From Vibrio fluvialis (GTDB taxonomy: Bacteria > Pseudomonadota > Gammaproteobacteria > Enterobacterales > Vibrionaceae): a DNA stretch of 64,000 nt. The stretch is from positions 310,001-374,000 of the forward strand of contig NZ_UHIP01000001.1 of the NCBI RefSeq assembly GCF_900460245.1, in the 5' to 3' direction. Position 1 is the first letter of the stretch, and each line of letters opens with the position of its first letter. Under the pieces are notes generated by a model. That model was not told the DNA's origin and did not search any database. It worked only from the letters and a program-made list of their open reading frames with translations. Both the position numbers and the translations under genes were made by a program. Positions 20,140 through 32,625 of this stretch are shown here, piece by piece.

Positions 20140-20937
20140 ATGAGTCATCCAATCGAACAGCTTGAAAACATCATGGCCAGCCTGCGAGATCCGCAAACGG
20201 GCTGCCCTTGGGATAAACAGCAAACCTTCGACACCATTGTGCCGCACACAATTGAAGAAACTTATGAAGTGGTGGATGCGATTCACAATCAAGACTGGCC
20301 GAATCTGCAGGAAGAGCTGGGCGATTTGCTGTTTCAGGTGATTTTCTACAGCCAGCTGGCGAAAGAGCAGGGGCTGTTTGAGTTTCGTGATGTGGTGGAG
20401 TCGGTGAATGATAAGCTGACCCGCCGTCATCCGCATGTGTTTGGCGAGGCCAGTTTCGAGGACGAAGCGGCGTTGAATGCCAACTGGGAAGCGGAGAAAG
20501 CCAAAGAAAAAGCCGAGGCAGGCAAAAGCGAACAAAGTATCCTAGACTCTATACCACAATCGCTTCCGGCATTATCTCGCGCCAACAAGATTCAGAAGAA
20601 GTGCGCTAAATATGGCTTCGACTGGAAAACGCTCGGGCCGGTGGTCGATAAAGTGCACGAAGAAATCGATGAAGTGATGGCGGAAGTGCTGCACGTCGAC
20701 GTCGATCAACAGAAAGTGGAAGAAGAACTGGGTGATCTGCTGTTTGCTACCGTGAATTTGGTTCGTCATCTTGGCAAGGATCCGGAAGTGGCGCTGATGA
20801 AAGCCAATCAGAAGTTTACCCGCCGTTTTCACGGGGTCGAAGCTCAGGTGCGAAATCAGGGTAAGTCCTTAAATTTATTCACACTTGAAGAGCTGGATGC
20901 GATGTGGGACAAGGTCAAACAGCAAGAAAAAGCATGA
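20140..20937 (+). CDS. mazG: Nucleoside triphosphate pyrophosphohydrolase MazG
   Basis: MazG hydrolyses NTPs and dNTPs to the monophosphates and in E. coli moderates (p)ppGpp build-up. The 265-residue protein has two MazG domains: the first with [10 protein letters not shown] and [10 protein letters not shown] (about residues 46-75), the second with [10 protein letters not shown] and [11 protein letters not shown] (about 171-210). The EExxE-(12)-ExxD metal pattern is visible in both. It sits between relA and pyrG, fitting a nucleotide-homeostasis role. Confidence 0.96.
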   Translation: MSHPIEQLENIMASLRDPQTGCPWDKQQTFDTIVPHTIEETYEVVDAIHNQDWPNLQEELGDLLFQVIFYSQLAKEQGLFEFRDVVESVNDKLTRRHPHVFGEASFEDEAALNANWEAEKAKEKAEAGKSEQSILDSIPQSLPALSRANKIQKKCAKYGFDWKTLGPVVDKVHEEIDEVMAEVLHVDVDQQKVEEELGDLLFATVNLVRHLGKDPEVALMKANQKFTRRFHGVEAQVRNQGKSLNLFTLEELDAMWDKVKQQEKA

Positions 20938-20958
20938 CCAACATGTGACAAATTATGT

Positions 20959-20976
20959 TGAGTCAAAATTGACTCA
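20959..20976. repeat. Perfect inverted repeat downstream of mazG
   Basis: TGAGTCAA and TTGACTCA separated by AA, 22 bp after the mazG stop. No T run follows, so it is not an obvious terminator. It may be an operator for pyrG or a structured 3' end. Confidence 0.4.
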
Positions 20977-21042
20977 GATAATAACGACGGATCTTTTTCA
21001 CGTTAATGCTCTTTGATTTGAAGCAAAAAATAAAAAACTGAG

Positions 21043-22780
<1,738 letters not shown>

Positions 22781-22788
22781 AAGGATAT

Positions 22789-22827
22789 GGGTAGCGGCTT
22801 GTGTTGTGCGGCTACCCTTTTAGTTTT
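22789..22827 (+). terminator. Terminator/attenuator between pyrG and eno
   Basis: GGGTAGC pairs with GCTACCC around a fifteen-base loop that can pair further, followed by TTTTAGTTTT. Some transcription into eno is still possible. Confidence 0.7.
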
Positions 22828-22845
22828 GACATTTAAATTCAATGA

Positions 22846-24159
<1,314 letters not shown>

Positions 24160-24189
24160 TTTAAAGCTTAGCGTTGACGCTTAAAAAGA

Positions 24190-24217
24190 AGCCCTGCATT
24201 GCAGGGCTTTTTGTTTT
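24190..24217. terminator. Terminator after eno
   Basis: AGCCCTGC-ATT-GCAGGGCT, followed by TTTTGTTTT and preceded by an A-rich stretch. It can also serve the convergent cca gene. Confidence 0.88.
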
Positions 24218-24259
24218 CAAACGTTTATCAATATTGATTATTCATCCAGCGCAAATGCT

Positions 24260-25474
24260 TCATCCCGCATTCTCAATGGCATGGACCCGGCGTTTATCCA
24301 GCTCGTCGCGAATCTGTTTGCCACTAAAACCTGCGGCGATCACCTGCTGCACATCCACTTTGAGCGCGGCACGGTAGGCGCGCAGAAAAATATCCCGTTG
24401 TGGATAGGGGTTCTGTTCTAAGCCTAAACGTCCACGATGGTCCGCTTCGCAGCACAGCAGTACTTCATCGAGTCGCTGCGGTTTACGCCATACATCCAGT
24501 AGATTGAGCACTTTCAGCTTGGTTGCCGGTTTGAGCTCGGCGGCGCGATGGACATTGGAATGTTGCGCGCACACCGCTAACGCCAGATCGCGAAACTCAT
24601 TCGGTACTTTGACACGTGCGCACAGCGCCTCAATGAGCTTCAATCCGGTATGACAATGCAGCTTGTGGCTCGGCCACTCTGATTCAGGCGTTACGCCCTT
24701 GCCGAGATCGTGCACCTGCGCGGCAAAGCGTACAGTGAGTGATTCCGACAGCAGCGCTGCTTGTTCGGCCACCATCAGCGTGTGTACGCCCGTATCGATT
24801 TCCGGATGCCATTTCTCAGGCTGAGGTACGCCAAACAAGCGGTCGAGTTCCGGCAGTACTATCTTCAATGCACCGCAGTCACGCAGGACTTGCAGAAAAA
24901 TATGTGGGCTTCGCGTCGACAGCGATTTTTGCCACTCCTGCCAGACGCGCTCCGGCGTCAGATGTTGCAGTTCACCCGATGCGCTGATGTGTTGCATCAG
25001 CGCCAGCGTCTCTTCGGCGACAGAAAAGCCGAGATGCGCGAGTTTGGCGGCAAAGCGCGCGACGCGCAGTACGCGCAGCGGGTCTTCGACAAACGCTTCC
25101 GAGACATGACGCAGCACGCGATCTTGCAAATCGCGCTGACCGCCGTAGGGGTCGATCAGCGTTCCGTCTTTGGTTTGTGCCATGGCGTTGATGGTGAGAT
25201 CGCGGCGCAGCAGATCCTCTTCCAGCGTGACATCCGGCGCGAAGTGGCAGGCAAAGCCGGTATAGCCGGAACCTGTTTTACGCTCGGTACGAGCTAAAGC
25301 GTGCTCTTCACGGGTCTTAGGATGCAGAAACACCGGAAAGTCTTTGCCCACAGCCTGAAAGCCAGCGTTGAGCATCTCTTCCGGACTGCTGCCAACGACC
25401 ACCCAATCTTTGTCATATACTGGAAGCTGAAGCAATTGATCGCGAACTGCGCCGCCAACGAGATAAATTTGCAC
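24260..25474 (-). CDS. cca: Multifunctional CCA tRNA nucleotidyltransferase
   Basis: Cca adds or repairs the 3' CCA end of tRNAs. The 404-residue protein begins with the nucleotidyltransferase YLVGGAVRD motif and metal-binding aspartates in DKDWVVVG, then the [10 protein letters not shown] and [15 protein letters not shown] motifs. The C-terminal half has an HD domain (QVHDLGKG), as in E. coli Cca, where it gives phosphodiesterase and phosphatase activities. Two adjacent GTG codons can start it; I prefer 25474 because the GAGG ribosome site is then seven bases away. Convergent with eno and divergent from gspA. Confidence 0.96.
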   Translation of the reverse strand: MQIYLVGGAVRDQLLQLPVYDKDWVVVGSSPEEMLNAGFQAVGKDFPVFLHPKTREEHALARTERKTGSGYTGFACHFAPDVTLEEDLLRRDLTINAMAQTKDGTLIDPYGGQRDLQDRVLRHVSEAFVEDPLRVLRVARFAAKLAHLGFSVAEETLALMQHISASGELQHLTPERVWQEWQKSLSTRSPHIFLQVLRDCGALKIVLPELDRLFGVPQPEKWHPEIDTGVHTLMVAEQAALLSESLTVRFAAQVHDLGKGVTPESEWPSHKLHCHTGLKLIEALCARVKVPNEFRDLALAVCAQHSNVHRAAELKPATKLKVLNLLDVWRKPQRLDEVLLCCEADHRGRLGLEQNPYPQRDIFLRAYRAALKVDVQQVIAAGFSGKQIRDELDKRRVHAIENAG

Positions 25475-25563
25475 CACCGAACCTCAATATTTACGTTTAT
25501 GGCGTTGGATAATCATAGTCACAATGATACTTTGCGCCTAACAACATTCAAAGAGACGAGAGC

Positions 25564-27156
25564 ATGTATCCAGAATTTTTCGGCCTGATAGAACATCCGT
25601 TCTCGATTGTGCCCAATTCTCGGTATTTATATTTAAGTCAACGACATAAAGAAGCGATGGCTCATCTTCAGGCCGGACTGGGCGATGGCGGTGGTTTTGC
25701 GATGCTGACTGGCGAAGTGGGCACCGGAAAAACCACGGTCGCCAAGGCGATTCTGTCCGGACTTCCGCCACATACCCGTGCGGGTTTCATTCTCAACCCG
25801 ACCTTTTCAGAGCGTGAGCTGCTGGAAGCGATCTGTGATGAGTTCGCCATCAAATACCCGCAGCAGGCGACGCTCAAGCAGCTGAGTCAGGTGTTGTACC
25901 AGTTTCTGCTCAATGAGTACGCCAACGGAATTCAGGTGTTGCTGGTGATTGATGAAGCCCAGCATCTGGCGCCGGATGTACTGGAGCAACTGCGTTTATT
26001 AACCAATCTGGAAACAGAAAGCCGCAAGCTGCTTAAAGTGCTCTTGATTGGCCAGCCCGAGCTGCAGTACAAACTGCAATTGCCGCAATTGCGACAGCTG
26101 GCACAGCGAATCACCGGACGTTACCACTTGCTACCGCTCGATGTCAGCGAAACCGCGCACTACATTCGTTTTCGTCTGCAACAGGCCGGGGGCGACGGTA
26201 ATCTGTTTTCGGCTCGCAGTGCCAAATGGATTGCGCAGCAGACGCATGGAATTCCACGTTTGATCAATCTGGCGTGTGATGCCGCGCTGAAAGGGGCGTA
26301 TCAGGCCGGAGAACGAGCCATCAGCCTTGAACGAGTGAAGCAGGCATGCACACAAATCATGAGTTTTCAGTCGACGGTTTATCAGCCTCAGGTGCAGGAA
26401 AGGCCTCGACGTTTTCCGCTTGTCGGAGTGATGTCTGCGCTCATCGGGATTGGTTCGGCTGCGGCCATCGCATATTGGTTGCCACCTTATCTCAATCAAC
26501 AAATTCAGCAACAGTGGCCATTGCCTGCGCCTGTGGAAGCCGCGGAGCAGACGGTGTTCCCGACGACAGTGGAAGACCAGCTCAAAGGTGCGACCGACCG
26601 TGAGCTGGCAATGAAGGCGCTGTATGCGGTGTGGGGTTATGATGCCTCGGTGATTGAAAGCTTCTGTCAGCGCTCTGCGTCATCACAATTGGAGTGCGAG
26701 CAAAATATGGGGAGCTGGCAGGATCTGAAAAAGCTGAATCTGCCGGTGATGTTAACCCTCAACCTGCGAGGGCTGAGAACCTATGCGGTGCTCTATCATT
26801 TGCAAGGTGATGAGGTAGAACTGCTGATCAACGATAAACGGGTACGTATCGGTCGCGAGTGGATTGAACCTCTGTGGCAGGGGGAGTATCGGGTAGTATG
26901 GCAACCATCGTTCTATCAGACCCTGCGTGCTGGCATGCGCGGTGAAGATATCACGCTGCTGGATAACAAACTGTCTCGCTTGTTGGGCGAACCTGAACGC
27001 CATGTCACGGTGTATGACAAAGAGGTTAAACGTAAGGTGGAAGTATTCCAACGTTGGCAGAATATGCAGGTGGACGGCATTGCCGGACGCCAGACACTGC
27101 GCCAGTTAGATTTGCTGACTCAGCAGAGCGGACCACGCCTGACGGAGGTGCAGTGA
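25564..27156 (+). CDS. gspA: General secretion pathway ATPase GspA (ExeA-like)
   Basis: A 530-residue AAA-type ATPase with Walker A GEVGTGKTT (about residues 48-56) and Walker B VLLVIDEAQH, then one membrane helix (about 285-305). The periplasmic part ends in a peptidoglycan-binding domain (MQVDGIAGRQTLRQLD). In Aeromonas, ExeA with ExeB binds peptidoglycan and helps the type II secretion secretin assemble; Vibrio homologues are known and in V. cholerae are reported as less critical. It is not beside any other type II secretion gene here. Its stop overlaps the start of gspB by one base. Confidence 0.93.
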   Translation: MYPEFFGLIEHPFSIVPNSRYLYLSQRHKEAMAHLQAGLGDGGGFAMLTGEVGTGKTTVAKAILSGLPPHTRAGFILNPTFSERELLEAICDEFAIKYPQQATLKQLSQVLYQFLLNEYANGIQVLLVIDEAQHLAPDVLEQLRLLTNLETESRKLLKVLLIGQPELQYKLQLPQLRQLAQRITGRYHLLPLDVSETAHYIRFRLQQAGGDGNLFSARSAKWIAQQTHGIPRLINLACDAALKGAYQAGERAISLERVKQACTQIMSFQSTVYQPQVQERPRRFPLVGVMSALIGIGSAAAIAYWLPPYLNQQIQQQWPLPAPVEAAEQTVFPTTVEDQLKGATDRELAMKALYAVWGYDASVIESFCQRSASSQLECEQNMGSWQDLKKLNLPVMLTLNLRGLRTYAVLYHLQGDEVELLINDKRVRIGREWIEPLWQGEYRVVWQPSFYQTLRAGMRGEDITLLDNKLSRLLGEPERHVTVYDKEVKRKVEVFQRWQNMQVDGIAGRQTLRQLDLLTQQSGPRLTEVQ

Positions 27157-27980
27157 TGTCGCAGGTGATGAAAGCGTTGCAACGTTCTGAACTCAGTCAT
27201 CAGCAATACACCGGGCATGTGATGCCTACCCCACACAGCGCGCAGGCTAGTGCTCAGTCAGCAGGTTTTCGCTGGTATCACGCGTTATGGCTCACGCTGC
27301 CGGGCTTGGCCACAGCGGCAGTCATCGGTTATCAGGGATTCCAGCGTCAGCAGCTCGCGATTGCTGAGCAGGTCACTGCGTCGCCTGCGGTCAATCAGGT
27401 GGCGGCGCCGTTTGAACAATTGGATTACCCCAACTTCGGCCCGCTGATCCGCACGGATGTGGATGTCCCCGTGTTCAATGAGTTCGCCGAGGTGTCGGTT
27501 GCAGAGCCGGAAGAGGAGCCTGTTGCAGCATCGGCTCAACCTGTGAGGTCTGCTGCTACTGTCGTGACGGCAACGTCTCCATCGAAACCGCAAACTCAGG
27601 TGGATAAACAGAGCCAGATGGCACTGAGCGAGCTGGATCTCAGTCAGTTGTCTCCAGAAATGGCCGCCAGAGTCGAATCGATTCTCAAAGCGGATGATAG
27701 CGAACAACGCAATCAGACAGATTCGCAGGCATCTCAGGCCGTGCCGCTGTTACAACACAGTGATGAGTTTAGTGGCGCGCTGCCGGCGATGAACTTTCAG
27801 ACGCATGTCTACGCCAGTAATGCGGTCAAGCGCTGGATTAAAGTCAACGGCGTGGAATATCATGAAGGCGACAACATTTTTGATAATGTGCAGCTGGTGG
27901 CGATTAAGCCACAAAGTACGATTGTGCGTTTTCGCAATAAGCAGATAGAAATACCGGCACTGTATGATTGGCGGGGATAA
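27156..27980 (+). CDS. gspB: General secretion pathway protein GspB (ExeB-like)
   Basis: A 274-residue protein starting MSQVMKALQRSEL at an ATG preceded by GGAGGTG; upstream in-frame codons overlap gspA and are ignored. One membrane helix lies near residues 44-62. A long Pro/Ala/Gln-rich periplasmic linker (about 85-190) leads to a C-terminal GspC-like domain (VKRWIKVNGVEYHEGD and IVRFRNKQIEIP). ExeB partners ExeA at the inner membrane. The one-base overlap with gspA means coupled translation. Confidence 0.9.
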   Translation: MSQVMKALQRSELSHQQYTGHVMPTPHSAQASAQSAGFRWYHALWLTLPGLATAAVIGYQGFQRQQLAIAEQVTASPAVNQVAAPFEQLDYPNFGPLIRTDVDVPVFNEFAEVSVAEPEEEPVAASAQPVRSAATVVTATSPSKPQTQVDKQSQMALSELDLSQLSPEMAARVESILKADDSEQRNQTDSQASQAVPLLQHSDEFSGALPAMNFQTHVYASNAVKRWIKVNGVEYHEGDNIFDNVQLVAIKPQSTIVRFRNKQIEIPALYDWRG

Positions 27981-27984
27981 AAAA

Positions 27985-28014
27985 AACGGTCACTATTGAG
28001 TGACCGTTTTTCTT
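27985..28014. terminator. Bidirectional terminator after gspB
   Basis: AACGGTCAC-tattga-GTGACCGTT with A-run and T-run flanks, placed between convergent gspB and the SH3-domain gene. Confidence 0.88.
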
Positions 28015-28023
28015 CAATCAGGA

Positions 28024-28632
28024 TTATGCCCAGCCAGCAGGGTTGCGTTTACGGCGAGGGATAATGTGCGGCAGTACTAAGCCTAACAGCAGGCCACCAC
28101 CGGCAACACCGCCGCCGTACATGAAGTACTTCAGCAGCAGATCTTCTTTTTGTGTGTCCAGCTTGGCACGCAGTTCACGTACTTCGCTTTGTGAAGCAGT
28201 CAGCTGCTTGCTGATGTCGCTGTAATTCTTTTCCAGTTCGGCAATCTGTTTGTTGCGTACTTCCAGAGAGTCCACTAAGCCTGCTTTTTCGCTGTCCGCG
28301 CTTTGACGTGCATTGGCCAGCTTGCTTTTCACATCCGCCAGCTCTTTTTCCAGTTGAGGCAGGCGCACGGCCATGCTCACATCGCGAGTCACAAATCGAC
28401 TTTCTACCCAGCCGGTACGGCCACGTTCGTCGACGATTTGGGTGTAGTCCGTGTCTTTATTCGTGTTGATAAGTTTCACTTTCTCACCCGCATCAATACT
28501 GCCGATAATGCGATATTGATTGCTTGGACCTGAGTGCATGTAAGTAAACAATTTGTCCGCGATATAGCGGTCTTGTGCAAACGTTGGTGCAGCCAACATG
28601 GAGAAAAGCACCATGCAGATCAGTTTTTTCAC
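28024..28632 (-). CDS. SH3-domain membrane protein (YgiM/TIGR04211-like)
   Basis: A 202-residue protein with a signal peptide (KKLICMVLFSMLAAPTFA), a bacterial SH3 domain (about residues 20-85, with YMHSGPSNQYRIIGSI and GRTGWVESRFV), a long coiled coil (about 92-165) and one C-terminal membrane helix (about 170-190) ending RRKRNPAGWA. The protein is therefore largely periplasmic and anchored by its C-terminus. The GTG at 28632 is chosen because AAGGG lies seven bases upstream. Function is not known; SH3b domains often bind cell-wall peptides. Confidence 0.85.
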   Translation of the reverse strand: MKKLICMVLFSMLAAPTFAQDRYIADKLFTYMHSGPSNQYRIIGSIDAGEKVKLINTNKDTDYTQIVDERGRTGWVESRFVTRDVSMAVRLPQLEKELADVKSKLANARQSADSEKAGLVDSLEVRNKQIAELEKNYSDISKQLTASQSEVRELRAKLDTQKEDLLLKYFMYGGGVAGGGLLLGLVLPHIIPRRKRNPAGWA

Positions 28633-28715
28633 GGTTAATCCCTTGTTATGACGAGTTTGGCATGAAAAGCCATAGTGTTTGATTGCCAAATAGTAAGAAC
28701 TTTCCACATGCGGTG

Positions 28716-28745
28716 CAACAAAGAAGGGAGGCAAAGCCTCCCTTT
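28716..28745 (-). terminator. Terminator of the phosphate transporter operon
   Basis: AAGGGAGGC-TTT-GCCTCCCTT read on the minus strand, followed by CTTTGTTG. It lies 55 bp downstream of the transporter stop. Confidence 0.7.
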
Positions 28746-28799
28746 CTGTGCGTTTGAGTCAATAATGACAAAGCGCTTACACAGTACTGACGTGGCTAC

Positions 28800-30059
28800 T
28801 TAGGCGAAAATGCCTTGAATTGCATAATAGAATACCACGGCCAGAAGCGCACCTGCAGGCAGGGTAACAATCCATGAAGCCACGATGTTACGTACTACGC
28901 CAAGGTTCAGTGCTGCAATACCACGAGCAAAACCTACGCCCAGTACCGCACCGACCAGAGTCTGAGTGGTCGAGATTGGCAGACCAGTACCTGATGCCAG
29001 TACTACTGTTGATGCTGTTGCCAGCTGCGCGGCAAAACCACGGCTCGGAGTCAGTTCGGTGATACCGGTACCGACCGTTGCCATAACTTTGTGGCCCATC
29101 GTTGCCAGACCCACGACGATACCGAAACCACCCAGTGGCAGAATCCACCAAGCGATAGAGCTCTTCGCTGCAATTTCACCCAGGTTTTCAACGGTTGATA
29201 CCACGGCAGACAGAGGGCCGATCGCGTTTGCGACGTCGTTTGAGCCGTGGGCAAATGCCATTGCACACGCTGTGATAACCATCAGAATGCTGAAGATGCT
29301 TTCCACACCGGCAAAGCTGTGGTCTTCATCGCGGTTCGCGAATTTCTTCTGAATGTAGATGTAACCACCTACCATCACGATTGCAGAAACAATTGCTGCA
29401 CAGATCCAAGCTTCTGAGCTGGTCAGGTGCAGGCCTACGTGTTTCAGACCTTTTTTGATGGTTACCAGAGCGATCACCATGGTGGTGATGAACATGTACA
29501 CCGGAACAAATCGCTTGGCGTTAATAAGAGGATCTTCGGTATCAAAAATCAGGCGCTGCGCGCTGACGAAGATGATGTAGGCGAAGACGCCGGAAATCAC
29601 TGGAGTGACGATCCAACTGCCTACGATACCCTGAACTGAGCTCCAGTCCACCGCTTCGGTACCCACGGAAACACAGGCAAAACCGATGATAGCACCGATA
29701 ATAGAGTGGGTTGTTGAGACAGGCCAGCCCATGTAGGAGGCCAGTAGAAGCCAGGTGCCGGCTGCCAGCAGTGCTGACATCATGCCGTAAACCAGAACAT
29801 CTGGTTGATTGGCAAAAAGAGATGTTTCGATAACACCGTTACGGATTGTTTCGGTTACTTCACCGCCCGCCAGATAGGCGCCCGCAAATTCAAAAATCAT
29901 CGCGATGATGATCGCTTGTTTCACGGTTAGTGCTTTTGACCCTACGGAGGTGCCCATTGCATTGGCCACGTCGTTCGCGCCAATACCAATTGCCATTAGA
30001 AAACCGAAGAGCGCAGCAACAATAATCAGGATAGTGCCGTAGTTCGCAAGGATATCCAT
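28800..30059 (-). CDS. pitA: Low-affinity inorganic phosphate transporter (Pit family)
   Basis: A 419-residue inner-membrane permease with about ten hydrophobic helices. It has the two Pit repeats: GANDVANAMGTSVGSKALT near the N-terminus and GSNDVANAIGPLSAVV in the second half. The TGLPISTTQTLVGAVLGVG and WPVSTTHSIIGAIIGF pair completes the internal duplication. Pit proteins carry metal-phosphate with protons. The ATG at 30059 (MDILANYGT) fits family starts; a longer frame upstream has no support. It lies downstream of a PhoU-like gene on the same strand, the usual pairing. Confidence 0.93.
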   Translation of the reverse strand: MDILANYGTILIIVAALFGFLMAIGIGANDVANAMGTSVGSKALTVKQAIIIAMIFEFAGAYLAGGEVTETIRNGVIETSLFANQPDVLVYGMMSALLAAGTWLLLASYMGWPVSTTHSIIGAIIGFACVSVGTEAVDWSSVQGIVGSWIVTPVISGVFAYIIFVSAQRLIFDTEDPLINAKRFVPVYMFITTMVIALVTIKKGLKHVGLHLTSSEAWICAAIVSAIVMVGGYIYIQKKFANRDEDHSFAGVESIFSILMVITACAMAFAHGSNDVANAIGPLSAVVSTVENLGEIAAKSSIAWWILPLGGFGIVVGLATMGHKVMATVGTGITELTPSRGFAAQLATASTVVLASGTGLPISTTQTLVGAVLGVGFARGIAALNLGVVRNIVASWIVTLPAGALLAVVFYYAIQGIFA

Positions 30060-30121
30060 CGTAATACCTAGTTGTTTATAACAAGCGGAGCGCATTCGAA
30101 TCGTGGTTTTTTGACACGAGT

Positions 30122-30189
30122 AAAGACCATCAGCGAGGTAACATATTCAACGCCTAAACTGTGGTCTTTCGAAATTGTGCTCTTAGTTA
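30122..30189. repeat. Long-spaced inverted repeat between the DUF47 gene and pitA
   Basis: AAAGACCA (30122-30129) and TGGTCTTT (30162-30169) are perfect complements 32 bases apart in the intergenic gap of the operon. It could fold in the mRNA and set the ratio of the two products. No function is known. Confidence 0.3.
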
Positions 30190-30207
30190 TTTGGTTAACT
30201 TTATGAT

Positions 30208-30894
30208 TTATGAACGAGACAACATGACTTCCAGACGAGCGCCAACGCGCTGAGCCTGGTCGGCAATGCCACCAATCCACTCAAAAATTTTGTACAAGAA
30301 CATCACATCGATAGGGTTCATGGTAGATTCAATCGCCATCAGTTGTTGGCGCAGGCGAATCTGCATGGCATCGGTGTCATCTTCAATCACATCCAGTTGA
30401 TGGATCATTTCAGCCACAAGTGTTACTTCACGGCCTTTAAATCCAGTTTCCAATAACTCATCGAGCTCATTGATGACTTTCTGTGCTTGGTTGGCTGCAT
30501 CTAGGCAACGCTTTACGTAAGCAAGGAAGTTTTCTTGAAGAGGCTCAGGAATAACGAGTTGACGACCGTAAACACGGCCTGCGATGTCTTTCGCAAGGTT
30601 GGCAAGTTTATCTTGTTGAGTGAGAAGCTCCAGCATGTCGGTACGATCAACTGGCAAAAACAGACCGCGAGGAAGTTTAAGACGAATTTCACGCTTTAAT
30701 ACATCCGCTTCTTTCTCAAGATGAGAGATCTGCGCGCGAATTTCTGCTGCTTTTTCCCAATCACCTTTGGCACACACTTCAAAGAAGTTAACCAGGTGGG
30801 AACAACATTCATTCACACACACAACGTGTCGTTGCAAAGGCTTAATAGGGGACTTTGCAAATAACCCCATGATTGTATTTACTGGCATGGTCAT
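30208..30894 (-). CDS. PhoU-like DUF47 protein, Pit accessory (TIGR00153)
   Basis: A 228-residue all-helical cytoplasmic protein starting MTMPVNTIMGLFAKSPIKPLQ, which identifies the TIGR00153/DUF47 family distantly related to PhoU. Segments such as LPRGLFLPVDRTDMLELLTQQDKLANLAKDIAG carry the conserved acidic metal-binding pattern. Members are usually encoded beside Pit transporters and are thought to regulate them; the exact mechanism is unproven. The 148-bp gap to pitA contains an inverted repeat. Confidence 0.88.
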   Translation of the reverse strand: MTMPVNTIMGLFAKSPIKPLQRHVVCVNECCSHLVNFFEVCAKGDWEKAAEIRAQISHLEKEADVLKREIRLKLPRGLFLPVDRTDMLELLTQQDKLANLAKDIAGRVYGRQLVIPEPLQENFLAYVKRCLDAANQAQKVINELDELLETGFKGREVTLVAEMIHQLDVIEDDTDAMQIRLRQQLMAIESTMNPIDVMFLYKIFEWIGGIADQAQRVGARLEVMLSRS

Positions 30895-30923
30895 TCAACC
30901 TAATAGCTATAACCTAAAAAGAA

Positions 30924-30939
30924 CATACACCATTGTATG
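30924..30939. promoter_or_regulatory. Inverted repeat upstream of the DUF47-pitA operon
   Basis: CATACA and TGTATG separated by CCAT, 30 bp before the first gene. Position fits an operator, but it is not a Pho box and I cannot name a regulator. Confidence 0.3.
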
Positions 30940-31093
30940 GCGAAATGTTGAGCGTTGGCTATAAAGGCGCGCATGTTAACCCATTCATTGGCGCATTTAA
31001 ACTGTTTTAGATCATCAATCGGGCGATATTTCTTTCTTGCCCCGGTGCCTATTAGGCAATATCCTGTCGCTATCTGCTTCGAAAGGTATAACT

Positions 31094-32611
31094 ATGGAAA
31101 CCGAGATAGAACTGAAGTTTTTTGTTTCTCCTGAATTTTCAGAGGTTTTACTGAAAAAAATTTCTGAAACCAAAGTACTTCAGCATAGTTGTCGTGAGTT
31201 AGGGAACACATATTTTGACTCTCCCGATAACTGGTTACGACAACATGATATTGGACTTCGTATCCGCCGTTTTGATGACGTTTATGTACAGACTGTGAAA
31301 ACAGCAGGCCGGGTAGTCGCAGGGCTACACCAAAGGCCAGAGTACAATGCAGAACACAATTGCAATGATCCGGATTTATCTCTCCATCCGGCAGACATCT
31401 GGCCTGCAGAGCGTGATATCGCGACGCTGCAATCTGAGCTGGTTGCTCTGTTCTCTACCAATTTTAACCGTGAGCAATGGCTGATTGGCATGCCAGATGG
31501 TAGCCAGGTTGAAGTGGCGTTCGACCAGGGACTTGTCATCGCGGGCGACCGTGAAGACCCGATCTGTGAAGTGGAACTGGAACTGAAATCCGGTCAGACC
31601 GACGCGCTGTTTACCCTTGCCCGTCAACTGTGTGAGCAGGGCGGAATGCGACTGGGTAACCTGAGCAAAGCGGCGCGCGGTTATCGCCTCGCCGCGGACT
31701 ATCTAGGCGATGAAGTGAAGCCTTTGGCGCTGGTTAACACCCAAAAACACGACAGCGTTGAATCCTGCTTTATTAACTCGCTGGAACATGCCTTGTCACA
31801 TTGGCATTACCACGAGCAAATTTACACCGAACGCGATTCCATCCCTGCGCTGCATGAAATCAGTCATGCCATCAGCTTTATTCGTCAGGTGCTGGCAGTG
31901 TATGGTGGTGTGGTGCCACGCCGTGCCAGTGCGATTCTGCGCCAGGAGCTGAAATGGCTTGAAGGTGAACTGACCTGGCTCAAGCAGTATGATTACTTAA
32001 GCGAGTTGCTGGAAGACAAAGGTTATGCACTGCGTAAGCTGGATGCGCGCAAGTTTCTGATCAGCGAACTGAAACAGCTGCAGGATGATTTGCCACAACG
32101 TGATGAAATCCTGAAGCTACTCAACTCGGCTCGTTATACCGGCCTGTTGCTCGATTTGAGCCGCTGGATTCTGACCCGAGGCTGGCAGCCGTTCCTGGAT
32201 GAAAAAGCGCGTGAGAAGATGGCGCTGAATATCCATCATTTCTCCGTTAAGCAACTTGAACGCACGTGGACGGAGCTATTGGAAGTGTTTCCACCGGAGC
32301 GTCAGCTCACCAGTCAGGAATACATTGACCAACAGTACCGCCTGATGCGCAGCCTTTATACTGGTATCAGCTTTGCGAGCCTGTACGATGCGGAAGAGCG
32401 TCAGGCATTCCGTATGCCGTGGGCCGATCTGTTGCATGGTATTGATGATTTGCTGACGCTAAAACCCGTTGAAGCGATGGTCGAGTGTTTGCAAGGCGAA
32501 GAGCAGGAGCAGTTAAAGCGCTGGCTGATTCGTCAGGAAAACTCAATTCTGCACGCGATGGAACAGACCCGTATCATCGGGATTGAAACGCCGCCTTACT
32601 GGCGAGAATAA
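31094..32611 (+). CDS. ygiF: Inorganic triphosphatase, CYTH-CHAD protein (YgiF-like)
   Basis: A 505-residue cytoplasmic protein. The N-terminal CYTH domain starts METEIELKF, the ExExK metal-binding signature, and later has LRIRRFDD and CEVELELKSG. The C-terminal part (about residue 220 on) is a CHAD helical domain with histidine- and arginine-rich helices that bind polyphosphate in relatives. E. coli YgiF cleaves inorganic triphosphate. I chose the ATG at 31094 because it starts the family motif and has GAAAGG upstream. It is divergent from the phosphate-uptake operon, which suits a polyphosphate-related role. Confidence 0.9.
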   Translation: METEIELKFFVSPEFSEVLLKKISETKVLQHSCRELGNTYFDSPDNWLRQHDIGLRIRRFDDVYVQTVKTAGRVVAGLHQRPEYNAEHNCNDPDLSLHPADIWPAERDIATLQSELVALFSTNFNREQWLIGMPDGSQVEVAFDQGLVIAGDREDPICEVELELKSGQTDALFTLARQLCEQGGMRLGNLSKAARGYRLAADYLGDEVKPLALVNTQKHDSVESCFINSLEHALSHWHYHEQIYTERDSIPALHEISHAISFIRQVLAVYGGVVPRRASAILRQELKWLEGELTWLKQYDYLSELLEDKGYALRKLDARKFLISELKQLQDDLPQRDEILKLLNSARYTGLLLDLSRWILTRGWQPFLDEKAREKMALNIHHFSVKQLERTWTELLEVFPPERQLTSQEYIDQQYRLMRSLYTGISFASLYDAEERQAFRMPWADLLHGIDDLLTLKPVEAMVECLQGEEQEQLKRWLIRQENSILHAMEQTRIIGIETPPYWRE

Positions 32612-32625
32612 TCTGTCTAAACATT

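Noticed and set aside
24227..24238. Palindrome ATCAATATTGAT between eno and cca
   Set aside because: Short, A+T-rich, in a convergent gap after a terminator; likely chance.
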